Origin: Hyphomicrobiaceae bacterium
GTDB taxonomy: Bacteria; Pseudomonadota; Alphaproteobacteria; Rhizobiales; Hyphomicrobiaceae
Direction: 5' to 3'
DNA length: 45,399 nt
Assembly: GCA_025359165.1 (NCBI GenBank)
Contig: JANYHG010000163.1
Location: 1-45,399 of the forward strand
Below the pieces are notes generated by a model. The model did no database searches, was not told the DNA's origin, and was given only the letters and a program-made list of their open reading frames with translations. Below, one piece after another: positions 34,176 through 42,403 of the stretch. How positions within the stretch are numbered: the first letter of the stretch is position 1; each line of letters starts with the position of its first letter. A program made the position numbers and the translations under genes.

Positions 34176-34562
34176 ATGACGGTTCCACTCGAGATTCACT
34201 TCAATGGCCTTGATAAAAGCGATGCGATGGAAACGCGAGTCAGGGAGAAATTCGCAAAACTCGAGCGGCATTTCGATCGTATGAACGGGTGCCGGGTCGT
34301 CCTCGAAGCGCCGCACCGCAATCCTGCCAAAGCCAAAGTGTTTCAGGTCAAGGTCGAAATCTCGGTCAAGGGCGGCAAACCGATCATCATAAACCACGAG
34401 CGCGAAGGTGCGCACGCCAACGAAGATCTGGCGTTGACGATCCGCGATGCGTTCGAGATCGCCCTGCGGCAAGTCGACGAAATGGCCGCGCAGATCTCGG
34501 GGCGTGGCCGCACTGAACAGGCCCGTCGCCGTCCGCATCCGGAACCGACGCTCGACGAGTGA
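34176..34562 (+). CDS. hpf: Ribosome hibernation-promoting factor, short form
   Basis: This 128-residue protein of the HPF/RaiA (sigma-54 modulation) family binds the 30S decoding region and silences ribosomes in stationary phase. The beta-alpha-beta-beta-beta-alpha domain is seen at residues 1-105 (EIHFNGLDKSDAMETRVREKFAKLERHF; RVVLEAPHRNPAKAKVFQVKVEISVKGG; HANEDLALTIRDAFEIALRQVD). A short basic tail follows. The C-terminal dimerisation domain of long HPF, usual in Alphaproteobacteria, is lacking. I start at ATG 34176 because AAGGA lies eight bases upstream; ATG 34167 is possible. It is not next to rpoN or ptsN, where hpf often lies, so it may be a second paralogue. Confidence 0.88.
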   Translation: MTVPLEIHFNGLDKSDAMETRVREKFAKLERHFDRMNGCRVVLEAPHRNPAKAKVFQVKVEISVKGGKPIIINHEREGAHANEDLALTIRDAFEIALRQVDEMAAQISGRGRTEQARRRPHPEPTLDE

Positions 34563-34580
34563 GGAATTGAGAACCAGCCG

Positions 34581-35669
34581 TTACTTGGGGTTTTCTCCCG
34601 ATAGTGCGGTGAGGAAGCGGCGCATCTGATTTTCCCGATCGGGTGCGACGCCGAGTGCACGGCGCTCTGCCCGCGATTGCGCTTCCGATTTAGTGCCGGT
34701 AGCAATGATCGACACTTGCGCTTCGTCCAACGCCGAGCCGACTGGACGGTAATCGAGTTCGGCGTCATCGTTCGGATCGATCCATTTGACCGCTGTTGTT
34801 CGCGTCGTTCTTGGTGGTCTCGGCCTGATGTCCTGCATGCCGTTGGTCAGCGGCAGCGGCGGCAACCGCGCGTCGAGCAGTTGTTTCTTCGGCTGCCGTA
34901 TGACGATCTCGACATCAGCCTCCCGGATGCCGGCGGCTTCTGTTTGAAAGATGGTATCGGTCGGATCGACACTTGTCGGGACCAGCCGTGCCAGCAAATC
35001 GCCAGTTGGTTCTGACGCCACGGAATTCGGCTGGCGCAAAATTTCAGGCTCAGGGGATGGCGGTGCCGACAACGCTAGTCGGTCGTTGGTACCGAGGGCT
35101 GCCAATGGCTTCTCCTGTCCTTTTCTTTCGTGCGCCTGCAGCGTCGGAATGCGGGTCGCGAGAACATGGCCGACGGCGAGTTCGCTGAGCGGGGCTCGGC
35201 GGCTGGCTGCGGTCTGCATTTGCCTGGACAAGTCGACATCAGGCGAACTCTTGACGGTTGGTTCCGGCTCGACCGTGAAAAATGCAGCGTCGATCACCGG
35301 AGATGACCGAGAGGCCTTGGCATCGCCCGCGGCGTGCTGTGCTGCCTCGAGGCAGGCGCGGGCAGCGTCGACGAACTGCCAAGCCATAAAAGCAGGTTGC
35401 GCCGCGAGCGCAGACGTCAGATGAACCCGCAGTACGTCGCTTTCGATGACGTCGATCCACTCGCCAGCTTTTTCGCGCGCAAGCAACTGTTGCAGCGCAC
35501 GCCAGTTTTCGTCCATCACTAGCAGCGTTTCAAGACTGCTCTGGGCATCGAGGACGGCCTGTAGGGATGGTCCCGTTCGGGACAGCTCAACGCTGCAGGT
35601 ATCCACCTTCAGCTGAATGTCACTTGCCGGCATTTCTGGTGGGGTGGATTGCTCGTAAGAGTGCAGCAC
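34581..35669 (-). CDS. Protein of unknown function, Pro/Ser-rich, cytoplasmic
   Basis: I do not recognise this protein. It is about 362 residues from GTG 35669 (GGAG seven bases upstream); TTG 35702 and ATG 35633 are alternatives. There is no signal peptide or membrane helix. The N-terminal 100 residues look helical and folded (SLQAVLDAQSSLETLLVMDENWRALQQLLAREK). From about 110 to the end the composition is rich in Pro, Ser, Arg and Glu, suggesting disorder. An exception is a short basic-acidic segment near the C-terminus (QSRAERRALGV...ENQMRRFLTAL). It is convergent with hpf (18 bases) and divergent from the YihY gene. Codon usage looks like its neighbours', so it is probably a true gene rather than an artefact. 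Confidence 0.6.
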   Translation of the reverse strand: MLHSYEQSTPPEMPASDIQLKVDTCSVELSRTGPSLQAVLDAQSSLETLLVMDENWRALQQLLAREKAGEWIDVIESDVLRVHLTSALAAQPAFMAWQFVDAARACLEAAQHAAGDAKASRSSPVIDAAFFTVEPEPTVKSSPDVDLSRQMQTAASRRAPLSELAVGHVLATRIPTLQAHERKGQEKPLAALGTNDRLALSAPPSPEPEILRQPNSVASEPTGDLLARLVPTSVDPTDTIFQTEAAGIREADVEIVIRQPKKQLLDARLPPLPLTNGMQDIRPRPPRTTRTTAVKWIDPNDDAELDYRPVGSALDEAQVSIIATGTKSEAQSRAERRALGVAPDRENQMRRFLTALSGENPK

Positions 35670-35876
35670 GGGGATGCTCCGACGACTTGGTGACGGGCCC
35701 AAACCGAATTGATACGCGCCGATCCCACATCTGGGCCGCCCTTCCGGCCATCGCTCTGTAGCGAGATGATAGAAAATCGAAACGGTTTATGCAACGTGGG
35801 CCCTTGACCCGGCCCGTGCCCTCGGCAATGCAGGGGCTGTGCCGGTCGAAGGCGCGCGCGTTGGGACAGATCAAAA

Positions 35877-36758
35877 ATGCGTCAGGTGCACGCTGTTTGG
35901 AAAGCATTGTACGAGCTCTTCGCCGACAGTGGATTTTCCATGGCCGGTGCGGTTGCATTTTCATTCGTATTGTCTTTGTTCCCGTTTTGTATTTTCCTTG
36001 GGGCGTTCGCCGGTTATTTCGGCGGTGCCGGTCTCGCGCGGTCGGCCGTCGGTGAGCTGTTTCACACGCTACCGGGACCGGTCGCGTCGGCGATCGAACC
36101 AGAGGTCATGGCGGTCATGGGCCAGAGCCGTTTCGGCCTTCTGACGGTCGGTGCTTTGATAGCGCTGTTTTTTGCGACCAGCGCCATCGAGAGCTTGCGC
36201 GCCGCACTCAATATCGCCTACCGGGTCAAAGAGACCAAAAGCTATCCGGCGTGTCTGATGCAGAGCGGATTTCTGGTGCTGCTGAGCGCGCTGGGGTTGT
36301 TGGTAATGGCTTGGGGGATCGTCGTCGGCCCGCAGTTGGCGGAGCGGTTCAAACCGTCGTGGCTGCTGTGGATGACGGATCGCGGCTGGATCAACTTCAT
36401 CATACGCTACGTGATCGTGGCCATCGCGATCGGCGCGCAATTGCTGGCCTATCATCTTTATCTCGCCGCCGGCCGCCGCCGCGTCGCCGACGTCATGCCG
36501 GGCGTGGTGCTCAGCATCACGCTGTGGATACTGGAGGCCAATCTATTCACGTCCTGGCTGAAGGTCAGCGATTACTCGCGCTTCTACGCGGGATTGACGC
36601 AGGTAATGAGTGCGCTGGTGTTTTTCCAAATGGCGGCGATGATCGTCATTCTCGGCGCGGAGGTGAACCGCGCCTTCGCAGAGCTGAGATCGCGTAACAT
36701 CGAGAGCCTGGACGATTTCATGTCAGGCAGCACGTCAGGCCGCGACAAGCCCGCGTGA
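35877..36758 (+). CDS. YihY/BrkB family inner-membrane protein
   Basis: This 293-residue polytopic membrane protein of the YihY/UPF0761 family shows about six helices. The N-terminal SMAGAVAFSFVLSLFPFCIFLGAFAG is the classic segment. RFGLLTVGALIALFFATSAIESLRAALNIAYRVKETKSY follows, then further helices to ILGAEVNRAFAELR. The family was once called ribonuclease BN by mistake, and its real transport role is unknown. The gene overlaps the end of the convergent amidohydrolase gene by 24 bases. The 207-base gap before it shows no gene and probably holds divergent promoters. Confidence 0.9.
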   Translation: MRQVHAVWKALYELFADSGFSMAGAVAFSFVLSLFPFCIFLGAFAGYFGGAGLARSAVGELFHTLPGPVASAIEPEVMAVMGQSRFGLLTVGALIALFFATSAIESLRAALNIAYRVKETKSYPACLMQSGFLVLLSALGLLVMAWGIVVGPQLAERFKPSWLLWMTDRGWINFIIRYVIVAIAIGAQLLAYHLYLAAGRRRVADVMPGVVLSITLWILEANLFTSWLKVSDYSRFYAGLTQVMSALVFFQMAAMIVILGAEVNRAFAELRSRNIESLDDFMSGSTSGRDKPA

Positions 36759-38087
36759 GAGGCGGCGATGGCGGACGATGGCCGCCTGCAGGTCTATCGT
36801 CGTCAGCCGGTAGTCGCTCACCACTTGCCGGCCGTTGACGACCACGGTTTTCGCCTTGACTGGACCGCAGAACAGCAGCGCCGCAAGCGGATCCCAATCG
36901 CTGCCGGCCAATTCGATCTGGTTCAAGTCGTAAACCGCGAGATCAGCGCTCATGCCGGGGGCCAAATGGCCGATGTCGGTGCGGCCGAGCACGCGAGCGC
37001 CACCGCGCGTCGCGAGGTCAAGGGCCTGCCGCGCGGTCATCGCACCTGCACCTTTGTGTACGCGTTGCAGCAGCATCGCCTGGCGCGCTTCGTTGAGCAG
37101 GTGGCCACTGTCGTTCGATGCAGAACCGTCGACGCCGAGTCCGACCGGCACGCCCGCATGCAGCAGCGCGCCAAGCGGGGCGATGCCGCTGCCGAGACGC
37201 ATGTTCGAGCACGGACAATGGGCAATTCCGGTGCCGGTGCGTGCGAACAATGCGATTTCCTTCGCATCGAGTTGCACGCAGTGCGCATGCCAGACATCTG
37301 CGCCGACCCAGCCGAGTTGTTCGACATAGTCGCCTGGGCGCACGCCGAACTGCGCCAGCGAGTAGTCGATATCTTCGACGTTTTCGGCGAGGTGCGTATG
37401 CAGTCGCACACCTTTTTCGCGGGCTAGAATAGCCGTGTCGCGCATCAACTCGCGACTGACCGAGAACGGCGAACAGGGTGCCAGCGCAATCTGCAGCATG
37501 GCGTGACGGCTGCGATCGTGGAACGCTCCGATGACGCGCTCGCTGTCGGCCAAAATCGACGGCTCGGTTTCAGTGAGGATATCGGGCGGCAGGCCACCCT
37601 TGCTCTCGCCTATGCTCATCGATCCCCGCGTCGCGGTGAAGCGGATGCCGATCTCGGTCGCCGCCTGGATCTCGTCGTCGAGGCGGCTGCCGTTGGGGTA
37701 GAGATAGAGGTGGTCGGACGACGTGGTGCAGCCGCTGAGCAACAGTTCGGCCAAGCCCACGGTGACGGCGGCGTGCACGTGATCCGGTGTCAGCCGGGCC
37801 CAGATCGGATAGAGCGACTGCAGCCAGCCAAACAGCGGCGCGTCCTGCGCTGCAGGTACGGCCCGCGTCATGGTCTGCACAAGATGGTGATGGGTATTGA
37901 CGAGGCCGGGCAGGACCACTTGGTCCGTTGCATCGATGATCGCGTCAGCCACTTTGGGTAAGTCGGCAGTCAAGCCAATCTGTTCGATGACGCCGTCACG
38001 CACGAATACGGCGCCGTCGGCGATCTCCCGCCGCGCGTCGTCCATGGTTGCGAGGATGCCAGCATTTCTGATCAACAGCGTGGGCAT
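36735..38087 (-). CDS. Amidohydrolase, 8-oxoguanine-deaminase-like
   Basis: This protein of 450 residues belongs to the TrzN/AtzB/8-oxoguanine deaminase branch of the amidohydrolase superfamily. It should remove an amino group from a purine-, triazine- or pterin-type ring. Metal ligands are visible: HxH in GLVNTHHHLVQTM, His in RLHTHLAENVEDIDY, His in DVWHAHCVQLD and the catalytic Asp in VGLGVDGSASNDSG. The overall pattern is closest to 8-oxoguanine deaminase, including HCPCSNMRLGSGIAPL. I use ATG 38087 (GGAA nine bases upstream). It is the last gene of a four-gene minus-strand run; its 3' end overlaps yihY by 24 bases. Substrate choice is uncertain. Confidence 0.85.
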   Translation of the reverse strand: MPTLLIRNAGILATMDDARREIADGAVFVRDGVIEQIGLTADLPKVADAIIDATDQVVLPGLVNTHHHLVQTMTRAVPAAQDAPLFGWLQSLYPIWARLTPDHVHAAVTVGLAELLLSGCTTSSDHLYLYPNGSRLDDEIQAATEIGIRFTATRGSMSIGESKGGLPPDILTETEPSILADSERVIGAFHDRSRHAMLQIALAPCSPFSVSRELMRDTAILAREKGVRLHTHLAENVEDIDYSLAQFGVRPGDYVEQLGWVGADVWHAHCVQLDAKEIALFARTGTGIAHCPCSNMRLGSGIAPLGALLHAGVPVGLGVDGSASNDSGHLLNEARQAMLLQRVHKGAGAMTARQALDLATRGGARVLGRTDIGHLAPGMSADLAVYDLNQIELAGSDWDPLAALLFCGPVKAKTVVVNGRQVVSDYRLTTIDLQAAIVRHRRLSRGLVAA

Positions 38088-38168
38088 GAGCAGTTCCAAT
38101 CACGGCTGATCGACATGAAACAAGTTGGCATCGAGCAAATGTCTCTACCATCGCACAACATAGGATCG

Positions 38169-39059
38169 CTAGCGCACGAACTGCTTGAAAAACGTCCAGA
38201 TCTCGTCGGCGGCTTCGATGTCGTGATTGCGACGGCCGAGGATCGTTTCGGCGGCAAAGTCGTTGTGTCGCGACGGCATCTGGTGGCCACCTTCGGCGAC
38301 GCGGTAAAGCACAACGGGGTGCGCGGACGGGCATGCGTACGTGATGCGCTCGACTTTCGAGCCGTCGGTGGGATCGAGATCGGGCAACCATGTGCTTTGC
38401 GTGCTGTCCGCGCAGCGATTGTTCGAAGCCCAGAAAGCAGCTGTTCGGGTGGCGCTGAGAATTCGGCCTGGCTTGCCATCATAGGGCGTGAGTCTATCGG
38501 CTGACCCGTTCATGATCAAAAATGGTATCGGGCGGCTCGGCTTGCATCGATCGTGCAAGGTTGTCGATAAATTGGCGATAACCGCTGCACCGGCCGTAAA
38601 CAGGTCCGCGCGTTCACACAACAGCCGATACGTCATCATTCCGCCGTTGGAAATGCCGGTTACGAAGATGTGGCGTTTGTCGGCGGTGCCATCGGCGATC
38701 AGCCGCTCGACCAGTTCCACCAGGAAACGCACATCGTCTATGCCCTCCTGCGGCTTACGCAACAGCATCGTTTCGCGTGGACGACCGTCGTTCCACGCAT
38801 GATTGGTACCGTCCGGCAGAACCACGGCGAACCCCTGCGCGTTCGCTGTCGCCGGCCAGTGACCGTACTTGGCGAACTGCGTGCCACTGCCTGAGTTGCC
38901 GTGCAGGGCGAGCACGAGCGGGCGGGGTGTGCCGGCGTTCGCGCCAAACAGCAGATAAGTCCGCTGCGCGCCGTCGACCGTTAGCACCTGGGGCGTCTGC
39001 GCGAACGCCGGCGCAAGCATCAAGGAACACCAGAGGACGACCGCACCGAAAAATCGCAC
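38169..39059 (-). CDS. Exported polyhydroxybutyrate-depolymerase-like esterase (LpqC type)
   Basis: This 296-residue alpha/beta hydrolase has a signal peptide (cleavage after PAFA). The oxyanion region is PLVLALHGNSGSG, the nucleophile elbow is GISNGG (catalytic Ser), Asp is in NGSADRLTPY, and His is in AEGGHQMPS. The set of three and the LPDGTNHAWNDGR segment match the PHB depolymerase/feruloyl-esterase-like (LpqC) family. Members hydrolyse polyester or phenolic esters outside the cytoplasm. It lies 21 bases after the reductase-like gene and 81 before the amidohydrolase gene, so all may share a transcript. Confidence 0.85.
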   Translation of the reverse strand: MRFFGAVVLWCSLMLAPAFAQTPQVLTVDGAQRTYLLFGANAGTPRPLVLALHGNSGSGTQFAKYGHWPATANAQGFAVVLPDGTNHAWNDGRPRETMLLRKPQEGIDDVRFLVELVERLIADGTADKRHIFVTGISNGGMMTYRLLCERADLFTAGAAVIANLSTTLHDRCKPSRPIPFLIMNGSADRLTPYDGKPGRILSATRTAAFWASNNRCADSTQSTWLPDLDPTDGSKVERITYACPSAHPVVLYRVAEGGHQMPSRHNDFAAETILGRRNHDIEAADEIWTFFKQFVR

Positions 39060-39080
39060 GATAATCCCCTGTCATGTTGT

Positions 39081-40160
39081 TTACGCTTTGGCGGCGGCGG
39101 CTTTGCGGTTGGCGTCGATGCGCGCGTCGACGAGGGCTACGCCAGCATCAATGGCCGGATGGCTAAGGCCTTTCTGCTTGGCGATCAACTGTACGAGTTT
39201 GTCGGCGCGTTCGATGTTGGGGACGCCGTTCTGCAGTGCGCGAGCGGCAGACGCTGGCCGTGACAAGCTCTGGGCGGCGGCTGCATACTTCTCGAATGGC
39301 ACGAGATCGGCGGGATTGGCGCCGAGCGTGACGCAGAGATCGTTGACGAAATTATAGACCGAGCGCGACGTGTCGATGTCGGTATGCACGGCTTCCTGAG
39401 CGGTGCGCATACCGTCCTTCGTCACGCAGCGATAGTTTCCGGCCAGCAGCATCGCCCATTTGGCGAGCGGCACGAACAGGCTGTCGTGCACGCGCAGCTT
39501 GACGGGCAACTCGATCTTGCCCTCCGGCGCGTCGAAACGCACGGCGTCGATGCCCTTTTCGAGGTCGCGCAGGATTGCGGTGGATGCTTCGGATTCGAAA
39601 CGGGCGACCTTGAAGTTGGTGGGTAGCGTCACTTGCAGAACGTTGACCTTTTCTTCAGGTGGACGGATTGCCTGGGGGTCGGGGCTACATAAGGTCAGCG
39701 TGCCGGGATCGAAGCTTTGCCATACGCTGGCGTCGGTGTAGGCAGGTTCGAGCGCCTTGTAGTCGAGACCGGGAATGCGCATCACGTAGGGCAGCGGTGG
39801 CATGTTCATGATCGACATGCACGGGACCCTCGATTTGGCCACCGCGTCGAGCAGTTCGCGCACGCCCGGCGACCGATATTGCGGCTCCTGCATGGCCAAA
39901 CCGATGAGATCATAGTCGGCGGGGTTGACGTCGGCGGGGCCAGCGGCGCGGACTTTGCCCGGAAGTTTGCGCGTGTCGATTTCGATCTGATCTTTGCGCC
40001 CCTTGACCGGCATGCGCACACGGAAGCCTTCTGCGTTGATCAGATCGACCTCGGCTGGAAGGCAGACGTGCGTCACGTTGTGGCCGCCAAACAAAAATTT
40101 CGATCCCAGCAGCGAGCCGTAGGACGCGCCCAAGATCAGAATATTGTACTGTTTCGACAT
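39081..40160 (-). CDS. Ketopantoate-reductase-like oxidoreductase
   Basis: This 359-residue protein starts with a Rossmann-type segment (YNILILGASYGSLLGSKFLFGGHNVTHVCLP), as in the N-terminal domain of ApbA/PanE ketopantoate reductases. The nucleotide motif reads GASYGS rather than the usual GxGxxG. A helical C-terminal part contains CVTKDGMRTAQEAVH and a Lys-containing LFVPLAKWAMLLAGNYRC. It is longer than PanE (about 300), so I do not assign the pantothenate step. Neighbours (MaoC, esterase, acyl-CoA ligase) point to catabolism of an organic acid. It is confidently a dehydrogenase-like fold; the reaction is unknown. Confidence 0.75.
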   Translation of the reverse strand: MSKQYNILILGASYGSLLGSKFLFGGHNVTHVCLPAEVDLINAEGFRVRMPVKGRKDQIEIDTRKLPGKVRAAGPADVNPADYDLIGLAMQEPQYRSPGVRELLDAVAKSRVPCMSIMNMPPLPYVMRIPGLDYKALEPAYTDASVWQSFDPGTLTLCSPDPQAIRPPEEKVNVLQVTLPTNFKVARFESEASTAILRDLEKGIDAVRFDAPEGKIELPVKLRVHDSLFVPLAKWAMLLAGNYRCVTKDGMRTAQEAVHTDIDTSRSVYNFVNDLCVTLGANPADLVPFEKYAAAAQSLSRPASAARALQNGVPNIERADKLVQLIAKQKGLSHPAIDAGVALVDARIDANRKAAAAKA

Positions 40161-40230
40161 CGTTCCCGTCCCATTTTTGTGGTGTTGTTTCGTTCTCCTT
40201 TTTAGGCTGAGAAAGCGATCTGCGCCAACG

Positions 40231-40671
40231 CTAATTGCGGCGCTTCATCATGAGTGTCATCTCACCCAATTGCACTGAGGTGCCGGAGTGGTTGATCACG
40301 TCGAGCCGCAATACGACGATACCGCGCGAGGGATCTTTGGTCGGTCGCTTGCTGACCATCGACACCTTGGCGTGGATGGTGTCGCCGATTTTGACCGGCG
40401 CGGAAAACGACCAGTTCAGACCGAGCAGGCCCGTGGTGGTATCGTCGATCAGGTTCTGCTGGCTCATCAGCCCGATGGCCATCGATAGAGTCAGCGGGCC
40501 ATGCGCGATGCGGCCTTTGTAGGGAGTGCCCGAACAATAGTCGGCGTCGACGTGTAGCGGGTTAAAATCGCCCACCAGGCCTGCAAACAAAGTGATGTCC
40601 CCTTCACCAACTGTGCGCCCGCGTGTGATCCAGACCTTATCCGCCTCGAAATCTTCGAAGAATAGCCCCAT
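40231..40671 (-). CDS. MaoC family dehydratase (hotdog hydratase)
   Basis: This single hotdog-domain protein of 146 residues has the R-hydratase motif: GDFNPLHVDADYCSGTPYKGRIAHGPL holds the Asp and His pair that hydrates enoyl-CoA. Length and layout match MaoC dehydratases. It heads the minus-strand group and is divergent from the acyl-CoA ligase at 40737 across about 65 bases, so ligase and hydratase are likely co-regulated in the breakdown of an acyl substrate. Confidence 0.88.
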   Translation of the reverse strand: MGLFFEDFEADKVWITRGRTVGEGDITLFAGLVGDFNPLHVDADYCSGTPYKGRIAHGPLTLSMAIGLMSQQNLIDDTTTGLLGLNWSFSAPVKIGDTIHAKVSMVSKRPTKDPSRGIVVLRLDVINHSGTSVQLGEMTLMMKRRN

Positions 40672-40736
40672 CTGTTTCTCTCCATCGGTGTGTTGATGCT
40701 ATCGTGCGCGTCGGCAGACGAGGAAATGGACGTGCC

Positions 40737-42344
40737 ATGCAAGACTATCCGCTGCAACAGCGCAGCATCGGACATCTGCTCGCGGCGAAGGCTGCCGAGT
40801 GCGGCGGCAGCGTCTGCCTGACATGGGGGCAACAGCGGTTCACCTATGCAGACGCGCACGCCCAGACCAATCGTGCCGCTAATGGTTTTGCAGCACTCGG
40901 TATCCGCAAGGGCGATCATGTCGCCTTGATGTTCGGCAATCATCCGGAGTTTCTCTGGATCGCATGGGGGCTCGGTAAAATCGGTGCCGTCGCCGTACCG
41001 CTCAATACCGCTGCGAGAGGCGACTTGCTGCACTATTTCCTCGCACAATCCGATGCGGCATGGATCGTCGTCGATGCCGAGTTCGCGCAACGGTTGGTCG
41101 AGGTCCTGCCACAGTTGCCGCACGTGAAGGGCATTATCTGCCGCGGTGCCAGCGATGCTTTCGCGTCGTGCGTGGTGCCGGTGATCGCGTGCGCGACGCT
41201 GTTTGCAGCCGATGATCGAACGCCGCCGCTCGACGCCGTCGCATTCTCCGATCCCGCCTTCATAATCTACACTTCGGGCACGACAGGACCGTCGAAGGGC
41301 GTCGTCAGTCCGCACGCGCAAGGCATCAACGTCGGCCGCTATTGTGCCGAGCAATACGGTTATGGCTCAGACGATGTGCTGTACGTGTGTCTGCCGCTGT
41401 TTCACGTCAACGCGCTCTGGTACTCGTGCAACGCAGCTTTGTGGGCGGGTGCCACCATCGCGCTCGCACCGCGCTTTTCAGCCAGCCAGTTCTGGGCCGA
41501 TATCGTCCGCACGGGTGCCACACAATTCAATGCCCTCGGCGTCATGGCGAGCGTACTTTTAAAGCTGCCCGTGAGTGAGGCCGAACGCCGGCATCGCGTG
41601 CGGCAGAGCATGGTGGTGCCGCTGTCGAAGCAGACCTTTCGCGAATTCTCGGACCGATTCGGTTTGCAGGTGACATCGCTGTTCGCGGCAACGGAAACGT
41701 TTGCGGTGACGATCTATCGCGCCGATGAGCCGCCAGACAAAGCGGCGTCGGCCGGACATTCGCATGGGCTCTCCGATCTCGCGATCGTCGACGACGACGA
41801 TCAGCCGTTGCCGTCCGGTTCGGTCGGCGAAATCCTGGTCAGGCCGCAGCAGCCGTGGATTTCCATGCTCGGGTACTACAAGATGCCTGAGGCGACTTTA
41901 GCCGCGCATCGAAATCTGTGGTTTCACACGGGCGATCGCGGGTATCTCGACGCGGACGGGTATCTCTGGTTCGTCGATCGCAAGAAGGAATCGATCCGAC
42001 GCCGCGGCGAGAATATCTCGGCCTATGAAGTCGAGATGCTGATTGCAAAGCATGCCGATGTGCTCGAGGTTGCTGCCATTGCGGTGCCGGCCGAAGGTGG
42101 CGAAGACGACGTCATGGTTTACGTCGTGTGCAAGCCTCATGCGACACCAAGCGAAGCGGAGCTGATCGCGTTTTGCGCCGACAACATGAGTTACTTCATG
42201 GTGCCGCGTTATGTGGCGTTCATCGACGAACTTCCAAAAACGGCCAGCGAGAAGATCGAAAAATACAAACTCAAGCAGATGGCGGTACGTGATCTCACGG
42301 CACTGTGGGACCGCGAGCGCGCCGGCATAAAAATCGTGCGGTGA
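40737..42344 (+). CDS. AMP-forming acyl-CoA ligase
   Basis: This adenylate-forming ligase of 535 residues activates a carboxylic acid with ATP and CoA. Motifs are the P-loop IIYTSGTTGPSKGVV, the A5-type FAATETF, HTGDRGYLDADGYLWFVDRKKESIRRRGENISAYEVE and the C-terminal lysine in PKTASEKIEKYKL. The profile resembles carnitine/crotonobetaine or aryl-acid ligases more than long-chain FadD, but the substrate is not determined. I use ATG 40737; GTG 40704 is an upstream alternative. It is divergent from the MaoC gene and 59 bases before the dipeptidase gene. Confidence 0.88.
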   Translation: MQDYPLQQRSIGHLLAAKAAECGGSVCLTWGQQRFTYADAHAQTNRAANGFAALGIRKGDHVALMFGNHPEFLWIAWGLGKIGAVAVPLNTAARGDLLHYFLAQSDAAWIVVDAEFAQRLVEVLPQLPHVKGIICRGASDAFASCVVPVIACATLFAADDRTPPLDAVAFSDPAFIIYTSGTTGPSKGVVSPHAQGINVGRYCAEQYGYGSDDVLYVCLPLFHVNALWYSCNAALWAGATIALAPRFSASQFWADIVRTGATQFNALGVMASVLLKLPVSEAERRHRVRQSMVVPLSKQTFREFSDRFGLQVTSLFAATETFAVTIYRADEPPDKAASAGHSHGLSDLAIVDDDDQPLPSGSVGEILVRPQQPWISMLGYYKMPEATLAAHRNLWFHTGDRGYLDADGYLWFVDRKKESIRRRGENISAYEVEMLIAKHADVLEVAAIAVPAEGGEDDVMVYVVCKPHATPSEAELIAFCADNMSYFMVPRYVAFIDELPKTASEKIEKYKLKQMAVRDLTALWDRERAGIKIVR

Positions 42345-42403
42345 TGTGCGGACTGAATGCGAAAATCACGCTCGGGCGACTTCGAACATAATGGATACGC
42401 AGC

